Source of the DNA: Engraulis encrasicolus
Lineage: Eukaryota; Chordata; Actinopteri; Clupeiformes; Engraulidae
Assembly: GCF_034702125.1 (NCBI RefSeq)
Contig: NC_085869.1
Location: forward strand, 17,187,044 to 17,251,043
Direction: 5' to 3'
Length of the DNA: 64,000 nucleotides
In this document: one piece after another, positions 1 to 12,794 of the stretch
How positions within the stretch are numbered: the stretch's first letter is position 1
Layout: every line of letters begins with the position of its first letter
Program-made: the position numbers and the translations under genes
Notes under the pieces: generated by a model
The model's input: only the letters and a program-made list of their open reading frames with translations
What the model was told of the DNA's origin: nothing
Database searches by the model: none

Positions 1-77
1 GAATTTTGAGTTCGGCCCGCGACTTCGTCCCAGATTTAGATTTTGGCCCACTGTAAATTTGAGTTTGACACCCCTGC
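1..77. mobile_element. Terminal fragment of a hAT-like element (cut by window edge)
   Basis: The stretch ends in gagtttgacacccctgc, the same terminus as the complete element at 40393-40728. The internal words 'gattttggc' and 'aatttgagtttgaca' are also shared with that copy. The other end lies outside the window. Confidence 0.6.
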
Positions 78-97
78 TCCACATTAATGCTCAATAA

Positions 98-181
98 ATG
101 AATGAATGAATGAATGAATGAATGAATGAATGAATGAATGAATGAATGAATGAATGAATGAATGAATGAATGAATGAATGA
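98..181. repeat. (AATG)n microsatellite
   Basis: About twenty near-perfect tandem copies of a four-base unit (gaat/aatg), following the transposon fragment and a short spacer. No coding meaning is apparent. Confidence 0.95.
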
Positions 182-3100
182 ACCAAACAAATCAATCTGC
201 CTGCCAATCAATTAACCAATACATAATAAAAGCAAAAAAATTGAGCAAATGTGGAAATAGCAACTGCTGTTAGAAAATCTTACCCTCTCAAGTCATGACA
301 ACTCAGTGACTTTCCCTAATATGGGAAGTGCTTAACAGTTGTTGCAGTACAGTAACAGACCAGCAGGTGGCAATGTTGCCATTTGCAACAGTGAGTCCAC
401 CTAAATCCCACAACCCTCTTGTTTGCTTGTGAAAATAATGAAGCAAGGCATAAGGCCTCTGAGCATTATGCCTATACCTGATTTGTCTTAGAAATGACCT
501 AACAGTGACCACTGGGATTACATTCACATGTGGACAACGTGCCCACAAAGGTCCTCCTCTAGTGCCATTACGATGTCTACCCAAGCAGACGGTTAATGCC
601 AAAACTATGGTATTTTATTATTGTGGTATGCTGGTTATTCAGTATCAATGATACAAACAGGGTCATGTACTGATTGAGCTGTGTTTATGGGAAAGCTTAC
701 AGCATTTCACACCACAGAATAAACAGCAGACCCAATTGACGGCATGGATTATTTTGATTAAGTGATAACTCCTTTGCAAGGCCGTTGCATTATCATTATG
801 CTTTGTTGATATTCTTGGAAGTTCATTGTGTAGCTACTTAACAAGTAAAAAAGTTGATAATAGGTCATTGACCACCACTATGCAGCAGACAAAGGCAAAG
901 TACAGTAACTAGGTAGGCCTACCGTAACTTGTCACAATTTCAGTTCAGACTAACAATGGTCTTCATTACACCTCCTTTATCTTGTGACAAAGCCTTGTGG
1001 TCCAAATATGTCCCTTTTAGACATATTGATGCCAAATTTGTAGTAACTACAACATCCAACCTAACACCAAGGCTTTGAAGGATTTTTTCTCAGTTTCAAT
1101 GTTGGCGTAGTTACTGCACTTTGCCTTTGTAGGGCAGTATGGTGTAGGCCTACTAAAGGTTTATTATTTTCAGGCATTTTTTCATTCTCTAGACATCGTC
1201 CCTACATGTTCTACTTTTGAGCTGATTTTAATTCAATGTAATGTTTTAAGTGAGAAATATTATTCATAATGTGTTCATTACTTCATCTAAATGAAGGCTG
1301 TGTTATCATTAAAGATTAAACATAGAAATATTTGATGGAGAGGCTTAATGACAAGACACATAATAATTCTATTCCATATGTCCGCATGTTCTGTTAAAAT
1401 ATAGATTCAGAATGTTGAATATTGAAGCTTGGAAGCACACATGTGGTTGTTTCCTGGTGTGAAGGGTAGCAGAATTTTGAAAGGGCATATCACAATACTG
1501 CGTTCTTGCACCTCCATACAGTATCATGACTCTGTGCGATTTCTCGGTTCGATACAATATCGTTACAGAACCAGAAATACTCTTTATTCATGAACAGGGC
1601 CCATACATGTGTGTACACATACATATTCAGCGTGCCATGAATACTCTATGGGGCAAACAGCAATATGACATACAAAAAAATCTTTAAAATAGGCCTATCT
1701 ATTTAAAGGTTTTGGCTTTCTGTGGGCTAATCCTTCAGATATCACATTGTCTTTATAGGCTTGCTTTCTTTTTCTTTATTCAAGTAAGTACCACTGTCAT
1801 GAATGGCATCGATAGCTTAGCTGAGCTCTTTCGCCATGTCTTCTAAACCACAGACAGGCATTTGGTGCTAGATCATGCTTTCCCATGAGTGAGTGTACAT
1901 TTGTTCTGTACACAGTTCCCCGTATAGCAAAACAAGGTCGCATGACATAACATCATAAAACCCCTTAATGCGTCTCCTCCCATCTGAGGCTGGCTGTGGG
2001 GGATGGGCGCCGCCGCCGGTGAATGGGGGATGGGCAGTGTATAGTGTTACTGTTTACACAAAGCCTGGCCTCAAACATACAATCTTTGAAGGGAGTATTG
2101 TTCAACACTGGATCCCAGATTCATTCTCCCCCCATCATGTTTTGTGTTCAATGTCCGAATGAATGAACAAAGCTATGTGGATTAGGTCCAATGTGTCGAT
2201 GACTGTTGCAGCACACACAGACACACCAGACACACTCACTCACACACATGCACAGCCATCGAGTGAAGGAAGGGGGTTGGGGGAACTGGTGTGACACTCA
2301 GCTCCCATCCCCCACCACCAGATATTTCCCTCCCTGCCCTGTGCTGTCTAGAAAGGTCATGTGACCCCCATCAGTCTCCAGGGGTGGGGGAGGGGAGCAG
2401 ATTGAACCTGTTCTTTGTTAGGAGGTCAGCACGAGCTTCATGGCAGGAAGAGTTACCACAGTCCTCCAAATAGCTGGGCACAGGGAAATTAGGCTACCAA
2501 GAAAATCTTGCTCATCATTTAAAAAAAAAACAAAAAAAACATGTAGTGTTGTACACATGAATGTGCTGAATTTCATTTACTAGTAGTCATTATTACATGT
2601 GGGTGACAAGTTGTCTAGCTGTGCAGAGCTTGCCCTGGCATATACAGTACATACAATAGGCTATATGAGTGCCTGCTAAGTTAACTTGTATGGACTGCAG
2701 AAATCATGTGTTGACATATATACCATTATAGTCCTGCAAAGCCTGCATTCCTCTATGAAATTAATGTATTTTGTAGACTATCTGTATCTCTTATTAGCAC
2801 ACCAATGATAGCCTATGACACACCATCACATCATATGCTATTCTATTTTTAAGTGCTTAGAACATTTGAAGAATAGAATAGAATAGACTTGAATAGAATA
2901 TAATAGAAAATAATAGACAATACAATTCGGATTGTTCTAACATGTAGCCCAGTCAGATTGACTACATTTTGACAATTCAAGAATGTACCATAGTCTTTAT
3001 TACTGTATCATAATTGTTCTTCAATGTAATTACATAATGGAAAAAATGAGTGAATATTTGCGCAGATATTACGATACATACGGCACACAGAGGAATGTGT

Positions 3101-3780
3101 CACACTAATGTAGAGCTGTAATGATGTCAACTTGTTATTTACTTTCCAAATCTCAATGACTGAGCAAGGCGAAGAGAGAATTAATCAACCACTATGTGAC
3201 CCGGCAGGCGGAAAAGAGAGGCATGGGGGAGGGGAATCTACTCTAGATAGAAGGTTATATTGTAGAGCTGGTCAAGTAATAAGTTACATTTTTACACTTT
3301 TTAAAGGCTACCATTTGACAATAGTTACTATTTACTCAATATAACACATGTCCCCGACAGTTTATTGGATAAGAACCGTTAAAGAGCAGATAATGAAGCT
3401 AAGGCAAAGGAGTTAAAAGGTTGGAGTGTAGGCCTATGAGAGAGGATTCACTTTTGCAAGCAGTGTTTTTATCACAAAATGTAGCCTAACTTAATGCATG
3501 GTCGTTTTTGTAGGCGGTAGGCTGCTAATGTAGGTTAATTTGCTAGCGTGACTGCAATGCATCTGCTACAATGTGCAACAATGTAACGCAGGGCACGCTA
3601 CATTGTAATAGCCTAGGTGTTTTTGTTTGTTCGCTACAGTAGCCTCATACAAGAGGGTGCATAGATCAAAGACGCCTCCGATTACTGTTTGATTGTGGGG
3701 GTTATAGAAGACTCTGTGCCAGGTCTGGATGTTTATTTGCTCCAAAGATGTGGGCCTTGTAAATAAACAGGTTTAAGGTC
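182..3780. other. Intergenic DNA upstream of tbl1x
   Basis: I see no gene in this stretch. It is AT-rich, with short imperfect GAATA-type repeats near 2873-2910 and C/G-rich patches at 1966-2035 and 2280-2400. A fragment at about 1036-1135 recurs near 46810-46905 (shared words include tgttggcgtagttactgca), so it is an old dispersed repeat. The short open frames here have no recognisable family and no splice context. Confidence 0.6.
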
Positions 3781-3879
3781 AGGTGCTGATTTTTCCATTG
3801 TGGGTCACTGACGCCCCTCCACCACCACCACCACCACCTCCGCCCCTTTCTCCCCTCTCCCGCTCACTCTCAGAGTGTA

Positions 3880-4183
3880 AGCTGCAGTCTTACAGCTCCA
3901 TTCTCAGAAACACCGAAAACTCCAGTCATTTCAAGGCTCATTCAGGCACACTTTAGCTGCCACAATACCCCTGGCGTACCAAGTAACCTACCTCGAGATT
4001 CGCGGTCATTCTGTCTTCGTTTAGCCGCGAAAAGCAGCAGAAAAGGAGTCAGTTTGTCATAGTTAAAATATTACGGCGAAAATGGGGGGAAACTCGTCGT
4101 TTGCGCACTGAAGTTGGGTCTTTCCTTGTGGAAGTGAAAGAGGAGGTGGCGTGAGTACCACGAGCTCACTCGCTCTTTGAAAG
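3880..4183 (+). other. tbl1x: Putative 5' UTR exon of tbl1x
   Basis: A GC-richer block ends in a good splice donor, GAAAG|gtaagaa, with the cut after 4183. It precedes a 17-kb intron whose far end joins the exon carrying the tbl1x start codon at 21378. The upstream edge is a guess because no TATA box or initiator is clear. The exon contains a small upstream open frame at 4082-4111. Using a distant non-coding first exon is usual for this family. What is seen is the donor and base composition; linkage to tbl1x is inferred. Confidence 0.5.
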
Positions 4184-6319
4184 GTAAGAAACTCTCTTTT
4201 TTGGTTGGCGTTAAGTTTTCACTCGAAGACCAAAGTATCCGTAGGCTATTACTTATTGTAGCCAACGTAAGACCCAAGTTCTTACCGAACACTGAATGGT
4301 ACATTGTATCATTGCAATGTTCTTAGTGGACATTTAAAATGATCCACACTTTTAACCCGAATGTATGCCAGTTATTCGGACGTGGACACACTTTGAAACA
4401 GACAATACGAGCTTGTAAATGATCTGTTGCCTGTGCAGTGTCGTGGACCCTTTATTGGCATTTCACATATTGGTATAATAGGCTACACATGGTGGTTTCC
4501 ATAAGTATCCAACACGTTTTGTCCAATAATCTAAAATAGCCCATTTGTAAAGCAAAATGTCCATGTATACAGTTCGGAAGTGCAAGCGTGGGGGAGGGGA
4601 AGGTTCAGTAACGTTGAAATACAGCAGATACTGTTTCTTGCTTCCTTGACGTTGCATGATGGTCTCTTTACTTTTACGCGATAACTAATAACCGTTTGTC
4701 TCCCTTATCAAATGGATCACACGTATTCCTTTTATCCACTTTGTGTGGTGTTGGTATATCCTTCTTGTAAGGTTATCAGTATGCGCGTGCAGTTGAAGTG
4801 TAAGGAAGTCCTTTGTTGTTGTTAACCTACTTTTATCCCAGCCTGTTTCACATTCAACTGTTAAAGCATGCGTTATGGGGAAGAACTAACCCCTAACTTA
4901 AGTGTAGTTCTTGGTCTAGTAGTTCGAATTTGGCCTGAATGCACCGATGCATTTCCAAAAGGCTCCTGAGGCCTAGGCTACTGCAGAGCACATGGCCTAC
5001 TAAGGCTATAGGCCTACGGTCACTATTTCATCACCTGTTGATCAGGCCTCGTGGTGCCAAGTTGTTCTTATCCCTAGCTTCATCATAATGGACAAAATTG
5101 AGGTTGGATGCCTTCAACAGGGAGTTGCCAAGATTGTGGTGGTATTCCTTTACTATGTTGTCATGGGTTCGTTCTGATGAGATGACGCCTCTGTCTGGGT
5201 CCTCTAACCTCTATCATTGAGGTGTAGACTAGCTGTTGACAGCACATGCTGTTCTATTCAATTTGTCACCCAACAATAATCATATTTACTGTAAAATCAA
5301 TACTGCGCTTCTCTAAGCTGTTTTTGGAAATGTAGGTGTCCTGAGAAAACATGCTGTAATTTGTTAAGTGAGAGTGGAGAACTCTGGCAAGTCTGTAGGC
5401 CTATGTTTTTGCTTGGAGAGAGGGAGGTGTTTAATTGCATATCTTCAGGTTTTTTTAGCATACACAGACTATATATTTTGCTTTAAAAATATATTATGTC
5501 TGATTACTTCTTGAAGAACAGCAGTCAACTGGCAGCCAATCCATCCTTCAGAAATGACACATCTATATTTTTATCTGCTTAGTGACTTTACATAGGACAG
5601 AAGAACATGTCCACCAATTACAAACTGCGAGAAACCCACTTTGGTTAAGGAATCTTCTTCCCGCCAGCCAAAAAAATAATCTCTCGCTGTAAAGCCTGGG
5701 TCAGAGAAGGTCTATTTCACTACAACATCATCAAATCTGTACACCTGAGAGGAACCTGTGTGGGTGGAGATGCAGTAGAATTTGAATTGTGAGGTCAAAG
5801 GTGTTGGAAGAGGACACAAGATAGTTTACTACAGACAGGCACTGATATGCTAATCATCAGTACCCCATTTGCTTGTTTCCCATGGCTGCATGGTGACTTA
5901 TACCTGTTGATATTTGCACTGTGTATAGATATCTATATCAAATGGCAATGTGAGGTAAAGAACCTCAATTGCTTCCATGGTTTGTTGTTGGATATGTAGA
6001 TAGGGGTAGCCCAGCCAACAAACACCGAAATCTTAGAATAACTCAATTTACTCTCATGACTACTCTCATGATTCTTACATGATTACTCTCACGCTTTGGA
6101 TAAAAAATGAAAGCGTCAGCAAAGTGTTATGTAATGTAATGATAACCAACGACACTGAAGGATTTGATTAGTGGAAGTATTGTCTGTCAGCTTAGCAGTT
6201 CCACTTGTGTTCAATTGCCTTTTTGTTGTGTTATTTTCCTCTTCTGGCCACAATAGAGAGTAAATGGGCTGTGGGTAGCATTTGAAATACGGCTAGCGCC
6301 ACACAACTATTAGAGAGCT

Positions 6320-6616
6320 GGGGTGCATCCCAATAAGTGACCTTGCCTCCTCCACTTGTGCTTGTCTCCTCGTCCCACCTCCTGGCCCCTCCTCCGTGGA
6401 GAAAACGTTAAAGTTTCCCAGCTGTCAGCCTCGCCACAACAACTTTTGAGGGACTGTTTTTCATTCACCATCCCAATTGCAAATGAGAAAAAGACTTTAC
6501 AATTGAGCTTTTGCAAGATATTGAAATATAATGCTGTTGTCAGTGATGTCATCATGACGAGAAGCAAGTGGAGGAGGCAAGTGGAGGAGGCAAGGTCGCA
6601 TATTAAAACGCACTCC
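6320..6616 (+). mobile_element. Fold-back MITE, family A copy 1
   Basis: About 300 bp. One end reads ggggtgcatcccaata then tccacttgtgcttg; the other end is the complement (caagtggagg ... attaaaacgcactcc). The middle shares long segments with the copies at 9419, 37219 and 51545, including 'attgcaaatgaga' and 'gagcttttgcaagatatt'. There is no transposase, so it is non-autonomous. Confidence 0.8.
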
Positions 6617-6675
6617 TGGTGTTGGTAAAGGAGCATGGACCGTCTTGAAGCAGCTGGGAAAGTTTGATTTGGAAG

Positions 6676-6941
6676 TAGAGATGCACCGGTTCCAAGATCA
6701 GGATCCGGATCCGGCAGGATAATAGGTTTTTTCACAGGATCCGGTTCCAGGATCCGGTAGCCGAGGCTTTTCAGTCAAAATAGTTTGAGCCAACGTGATA
6801 AAAAGGGCCCACGTGTGTGAGTAGGCTATGTGTTTCAACCCTTTCGTAGGATCCGGTATCCGGTTCCGGATCCGGCAGGATCTTAGGCAGTGGATCCGGT
6901 ATCCGGCAGGATCCTAAAAATCAGGATCCGGTGCATCTCTA
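6676..6941. mobile_element. hAT-like MITE with GGATCCGG repeats
   Basis: The termini are inverted: tagagatgcaccgg and ccggtgcatctcta. Flanking 8-mers tttggaag (6668-6675) and ttttgaag (6942-6949) agree at 7 of 8 positions, as expected for a hAT target duplication. Many copies of GGATCCGG lie just inside both ends, a pattern typical of transposase-binding subterminal repeats. No open frame is present. Confidence 0.85.
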
Positions 6942-8152
6942 TTTTGAAGTGTGGCTTGTGGAAAAGCATGCACTCAATCCATGGAATGTCTGACACTACT
7001 ATCTTCTGTGACGACACATTTCCATGTTCCATGTTCCAGATTCTTTTCTTGCCGCACCACCAGAGAGGAATGTATATATGCTTTCTTTGCATGTCCATAA
7101 GCTTAATGGCCACAGTATATAACCAAATGATTCAAACAGTAAATTATCATAGACCTCTGCTGTGTGACATTGATCAAATGCTACTGATTCGCTGTTCAGT
7201 CTGTGATCCAGGCTACTTCTTGAAGCGTTGTAAAAGACCATCCTCCTAATCACCTCTCAGATCATTGGCGCAGACAAACTATGAAACCTAACTGTTGCTA
7301 AGCAGCCTTTATGAAGAGACTGACGTGCATAGCCAGTGCAGAGACGAATAGCCCAGGTCACCTCTTGCAAGAATGACATTCACACCATGGCAAGTCAAAA
7401 GTGCCAGGCCAGGTGGAAGCCATGTTTGAGTCCGGCCTGTGTCGTATGTGTCCCAACTCTTTCCCCATCTCTCTCCTAGTAGTCTCCTGTCCCACGCTTC
7501 ACTGTAGGCTACTATCCTAAACAAGCATTAAAAGCCCGGTTGACTACCAGGTTTGGTTAATTGAATACAAAATGTACAAAACTAACATCATGGAATGAAT
7601 CAATTAGAAAAGATAGCCTTTATGTCTTGATATCTAAACAAGTAGTGCTCTTCTTTGAAAGGTAGCTCAGACGCCAAGAAAATGTGTACTATTGCTTAAT
7701 GCAAATTAAACGGCTAACATTTTGAGGGGGGAAAAATAACGGCATATTTATATTCCATTCAACTCTGATCCTGAAAACATCTAAGTTATATCTGACAGAA
7801 AGAGGTACAATACCTACACACATGTGACAGGAGCAGCAGTCCTCTATGGTTTTATAGAAGCAAGTATTCACATAAAGTAAACCAGCTATTAAATCCATTT
7901 GGATTGCCATCCAATATTCCCATCATTTTTTACAATTGTTGGCATTACCAAAAGCACACATGAAGCATATCTTTTTTTTCTTTTTTAACATTTGATGTAG
8001 TGATTTTATTTTTGATAAGAGTCCAGAATGTGTGTTAAATGATGTCTCTCAGTTACTGTAGGCTACTGTATGTCAGCTATTCCCAACACCTAATGTTTTC
8101 TCACTTGTTGTGTCTTCCTTGTGCTTTTGAAGCATGCACTGTACTGCATGGC

Positions 8153-8177
8153 TGCCTGCCTGCCTGCCTGCCTGCCT
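8153..8177. repeat. (TGCC)n microsatellite
   Basis: About six tandem TGCC units in tbl1x intron 1. Confidence 0.9.
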
Positions 8178-8295
8178 GGGAGTGCTGTGCTTGGGTTGAA
8201 CTGAGGATGCTGATTAACATTTCAATCTCTTCCCATTTCTTCCTCCCTGACCTTCATGTCAGATGGTGCAGAGGGGGTGGGGGGAGCATGAATGG

Positions 8296-8325
8296 TGGTG
8301 GTGGCGGCGGTGGTGGTGGTGGTGA
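8296..8325. repeat. (GGT)n-rich microsatellite
   Basis: A run of GGT/GGC triplets in tbl1x intron 1. It gives a glycine-rich open frame, but there is no splice context to make it coding. Confidence 0.85.
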
Positions 8326-8713
8326 ATAAAGTGGAGCGGGACGGGAGGTGCTTCTGGGTGGCACTCACAGCTGTTGACAAGAAATGCACAGCCTTTCAGA
8401 TCACTATGGCAACAAAGTAGTTATTTACTGGACTGAGAGAGAGGGGGTGTGTCATCTGGTGTGAGCTGTAAGATTATACGTGATGGAAATGGTGCTGGAC
8501 AATGGATGATCAAAAACATTGTAGTGTCTTTTTTTTTTTAAAGAAAATTCTGTTGTCATCCATAGGTGTTTTGCTGCCAGGCAACTATAAGAAGGCTTTT
8601 ATAAAATCTGGTACATGTTGGTTTGAAGAATTCTGTTGAAGAGCTCTGTTACAGTTGTGAGGCTTGATACATGTTTACAGTGTCTATTATTTTTATTCAT
8701 GAGTCTTAATTGT

Positions 8714-8974
8714 TAGGGCTGTAACAATAATGGATTGAAGTGAGAAATCGTGATGCGCAGAGAGTCATGATACTGTAACGTGATGCAAGAAGGCGGTATC
8801 GTGATGTGCCCTTTCAAAGGTTCAAGTTCAAATTATGTGTAGCCTCTTGTATCCGATTCTACCTATAAACGATCATCAAAAAGTTAAATTTTAAAATCAT
8901 GGGGTGTATTAAATAGTATGCTAAAAATCATGATAAGAATTTAATCGTGAGTTGAGTGTATCTTTACAGCCCTA
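8714..8974. mobile_element. hAT-like MITE, TAGGGCTGTAA termini
   Basis: The ends are inverted copies, tagggctgtaac on the left and tttacagcccta on the right, with 'atcgtgat' words inside both flanks. It is about 260 bp with no coding capacity. The flanking 8-mers are only a weak match, so the target duplication has decayed. Confidence 0.75.
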
Positions 8975-9418
8975 CTAATTAGTTTAACCTAGAATGGAAT
9001 GTTGCATAGGATGACAAAAAGTGCCATCGCTCATTGTGTCACATGCAGCATCTTAACTAATATGCTCCTCTTAGAAAAATCTGTGTTTGATAACGAGGTA
9101 TCAGTTTTAGCATTTTGGCATGCCATATAGGTGCAAAACATCTGTAGAGAGACATAACCGGAGTTACGAAATGTACAGGTAAACTGAGAAAGGTTGACGG
9201 CAGCAAGTCTTAACAGGCCTTTTACAAACGCCCCATTGAATCAATTCACACCTGTAAATGCGGTGGTAGGCTTTGGGTTTCTGAGGGAGACGTAATCAAA
9301 GCCGCCTCAATGAAGCAATAAAGGTCATTTGAGCAATCAGTTGGAGTAGAGTAGGGCAGAGCAGTCCCAAGACTGCCAAATAGCCCTTAGCCTTAGCTTC
9401 CCTGGCAACCGCCTCTTT

Positions 9419-9716
9419 GGGTTCTTTCTAATATGCGAACTCCCATCCTTCCTTGCTCACTTTCCTGCTTGTGGCCTTGTGATGACGTCGCTAACCACAG
9501 AATTGTATTTCAATATCTTGCAAAAGCTCGATTCTAATGTCATTTTCTTATTTGCAAATGGGATGGTGAATGAAGAACAGCCCCCCCAAAAGTTGTTGTG
9601 GCTAGGCTGACGGCGGGAAAGCTTTATTATTTTCCTTCAGAGACGGGGCGTCAGCAAAATGCGAGGCCACAAGCACAGGCTGAGGATGGGAGTCTGCATA
9701 TTGGAAAAATACTCTT
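9419..9716 (-). mobile_element. Fold-back MITE, family A copy 2 (reverse)
   Basis: Same family as 6320-6616, in the opposite orientation. It keeps the shared core (caatatcttgcaaaagctcg, ttatttgcaaatgggatgg) and ends in the family word 'gtctgcatattgg'. It is more diverged near its left end. Confidence 0.75.
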
Positions 9717-9727
9717 TAACTCTAAAC

Positions 9728-10044
9728 CAGTGATTCTCAAACTTTTTCACGCCGAGGACCACTTTGTCCCCCAAAAAATGTTCAGGGACCACCTGTCAAC
9801 TTTGACAGTTGATGGGTGCTAATTTGACACTGCTAATTTCAAAAAGATCACTTACTTTTTATTCACAATACAAGCCATTCTTATTGTGGTGAAAATAAGA
9901 CTTTGGCTATGTTTAGTCTATATTTGTAACATAATTTGAAACCTAATGCTATCTTGTCTTGGCAAAGCAGAAATCCCCTCGCAGACCACCTGAGCTCTGT
10001 TGTGGACCACCAGTGGTCCCCGGACCACACTTTGAGAAGCACTG
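9728..10044. mobile_element. hAT-like MITE, CAGTG..TCTCAAACTTT type
   Basis: The left end cagtgattctcaaacttt is matched by the inverted right end actttgagaagcactg. Flanks ctctaaac (9720-9727) and gtctagac (10045-10052) agree at 6 of 8 positions. 'ccgaggaccac' near the left and 'gtggaccaccagtggtcc' near the right extend the palindrome. Non-coding. Confidence 0.8.
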
Positions 10045-10180
10045 GTCTAGACCAGAGGCTCCCATACCCATGACGGGGTCCAGACACATTTTCTAGTAGA
10101 CCGATTTTATTGCAGGGGGTGGGGAGGAAGGGGTTAGATTGTTGATGCATGTGAATAGATAGATGTAGTCTACACTATAG

Positions 10181-11122
10181 CAATTGTTCTCAACCTTTTT
10201 TGAACAAACGCCCCTCTGGCCTCAACACAAGCCTCCCAACGCCCCATTGACCTCATCATGAGCCCGACAACGCCCCCTGTAGTATTAAAAAATTAAATGG
10301 ACTAAAGGGTGGTTTATGCCTCGAGATCAGCGTCCCTGCGTCATGATGCCGGGAGTGAAGCCCCCCCCATCACGCAGGTACTCTGGGGCACCTCCCCGAA
10401 ATTGTGTCTCGACGCAGGGATAATGCAGACAGCGACGGCGTGGAGGGCGAAAATAGGTCTCTGATTGGTCCTCTCGACCAGCCTGCTCTGTCCTCGAGTC
10501 GAGAGAACAAGCTACTTCCTTGTTCTAACCTTCGTCGGTCTACGGACTGTGAGCTCTTCCTTAAATAAGTTGCCCGTGCTTTGTCGTTTGATTTATTTAC
10601 ACGAACCAAAGACAACACGTGCGCTTGCATGTTACGACGCTGTTTCGAATTGAGCCGAAGTTATTTGGACAGTTGAACAGTGTTCCGAGGTAGAGGAAAC
10701 ATTCTGCTTCGTGCGACCTATCCTCGACAAATGAGCCACTTCTTGGTTCCAAACTATGCGCTGGCTGCGAGTGCGATCAAAAATGCACGTGACATAAATA
10801 TGTAATGTTTCATTTTCATTGTCGTCGACTCTGTGAAGCTGAAAAACAACCGAGGCGTCTAGATTACTCTTTGTATTGAAGGCAGTTTGAGCCTGAAATG
10901 ACATCGCGCAGACGGCGCTTCAAAGCAGGGCATAAACCAAAATTAACTGCATCATGGCAGGGACAACCTCACTCCGTGGCACTGAAAGGAAGTATAACCT
11001 GCCCTTAATGCACCCCAATGGCTACTAAGCACCGCCCCCTCTCAGCTGAATCCTTCCCCAACGCCCCCTAGAGCTCCACAATACCCCCAGGGGGGCTGTG
11101 CTACCCCCGTTGAGAAACACTA
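10181..11122. mobile_element. hAT-like MITE carrying a nested insertion
   Basis: The left end is caattgttctcaacctttt and the right end is ccccgttgagaaacacta. Flanks cactatag (10173-10180) and ctctatag (11123-11130) match at 7 of 8 positions. The same family is seen uninterrupted at 42700-42942, where it is only about 245 bp. The extra length here is the second element at 10309-10939. Confidence 0.8.
10309..10939. mobile_element. Nested element with GGTTTATGCC termini
   Basis: A 630-bp CpG-rich block with inverted ends ggtttatgcc and ggcataaacc, lying inside the element at 10181-11122. Comparison with the uninterrupted relative at 42700-42942 shows this block as the extra material. It has open stretches on both strands but no recognisable transposase. 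Its CpG richness could be mistaken for a promoter. PIF/Harbinger is a possible class, but I could not fix a target duplication. Confidence 0.65.
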
Positions 11123-12794
11123 CTCTATAGTTATCTACTGTGTGTCACAGAAAGAAATCTGAACACTCTCAGACCTCACTGCCACAGATGTGTAAACTTA
11201 CCTCGGTCATATGAACGGACTGTGGAACTGAATGTACATTTCTTTCGTACTTAGTAAGGGGCATTTAAGACTAAAAGGTCTGTATCGCTGTAAAATATCA
11301 TAAAATATCTATAAACAGTCAGCAATCAGTGGAGTAGAAGGCATGTGGTATGTAATGTGAACAGGTTTCATTGACAATACCAGAGCAACTATTAAAAAAA
11401 TGTCAGTGTGCTTTGTTCTCAAGAACATTTGATTCTCTTCAAGACTAAAAGTCAACAAATGCCTGTGTAGTAGTGACTGATGTAAATGTAGGATCCTTTT
11501 AACTGGGGTCAACCCCTCCCCCCAATTGAATCCGTCCAGAAAGAGGCAATTCCCTGAGAGAGAGACTGGGAATCCCTGCCCCTCCCCCACACCATAGCTA
11601 CTGCCCATCCCCCACTCACTGCCCCGGCTTCCTTGTGGCTGTCTGTGATTGTCGAGGCCGATTCATTCACCCGTGTTGTGGCGGGGACAGACATCTAGAA
11701 TGACTGTGGTACTAGTTACCTGTTACTCATTAGTTATACTCTCCTTGCCCCCCCCCTGCTTCTGAGACTGCGGTGCATCCAGAGGCTTCAAAAGAAGGTT
11801 TTTTTCAACAGAGCAGTTCAAGAGAAAATGGCTGCTGTCTGTAGGTCTTGTTTCCACATCGGCCATGAGGCAAGAGTTGTGAGAAAATTGGGTTTTAAAG
11901 CATGTTGAAGTAGCTAGTGGCTTTCTATATGTGTGGGGGGAGGCATGCTCCATCAGTAACGTTAAGCCACTCAAACCCTCGCATTGGTTTTGGCAATGCT
12001 GTCCTCCTCAGATCTGAGCATTTGCCTATGATTGCGCTTCCTCTTCCTCCTCCTCTCATAATAGCTTCCTTGTAGCTAATGTAACTGTTCAGGTTGTTAC
12101 TATAATAACACTTTTCTATCCTGAGCCATTTTATATAATGCATGTCAGTATTTGTGATCGTTTTCTTGTCATGAATTGCTACAGAATGTGTTGCCTAGAT
12201 TTAGTTGATTGTGGACCCATCACAGCATGGACTATGTGGTAAGGCATTCTTGCTGGGGTGAACAATGCTGTTTTTAAAATAGATTTGGTTAAAAGCAGCG
12301 CTGGAGTGTCCTTGAGTTCTGCGCTTTGAACAAAACCATCCGGGTCTATTTTTAGAGCAGATTAGCCAGCAGAATTGAGCATGAGCCTTTGAGAGTGAGA
12401 TTTCCTCTTTTTTTTTCTCCACATTCTTCTATGACCCTTATCGCTGCAGCAGCTGCTGGATGCTGGCTTGGCTTTACTATCCCCCGGCGGCTGCACACTG
12501 ATATTAACATCTGATTTCTTAGCAATTGCATAAGTGATGCCCATGTGGATGAGTTGGTTTTCACAGGGAGATGGCAACATGCGTGGGTGTTAATGTAAAT
12601 TGCTAAACATAGTAGGCTATGTAGTGCAGAAAAATCTTGAGACAGAATGACTCAAGGTGGGTGTCTGTCTTTCATTTTTGGCATATTACATTGACATGAG
12701 GCATATCATGCATTCAGATCAGATAAAGAGATTACAGTTCTATGTGTGTAATTAGAAGTTTAGACATATTGAGCATATTTGAGTGAGTATGAAG

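Noticed and set aside
98..181. Regular repeat array, possibly CRISPR-like
   Set aside because: It is a four-base microsatellite with no spacers. No array of repeats with unique spacers was found in the window.
10440..10910. CpG-rich block as a CpG-island promoter
   Set aside because: It sits between the inverted ends of a nested transposon. It may still be active, but base composition alone does not make it a promoter.
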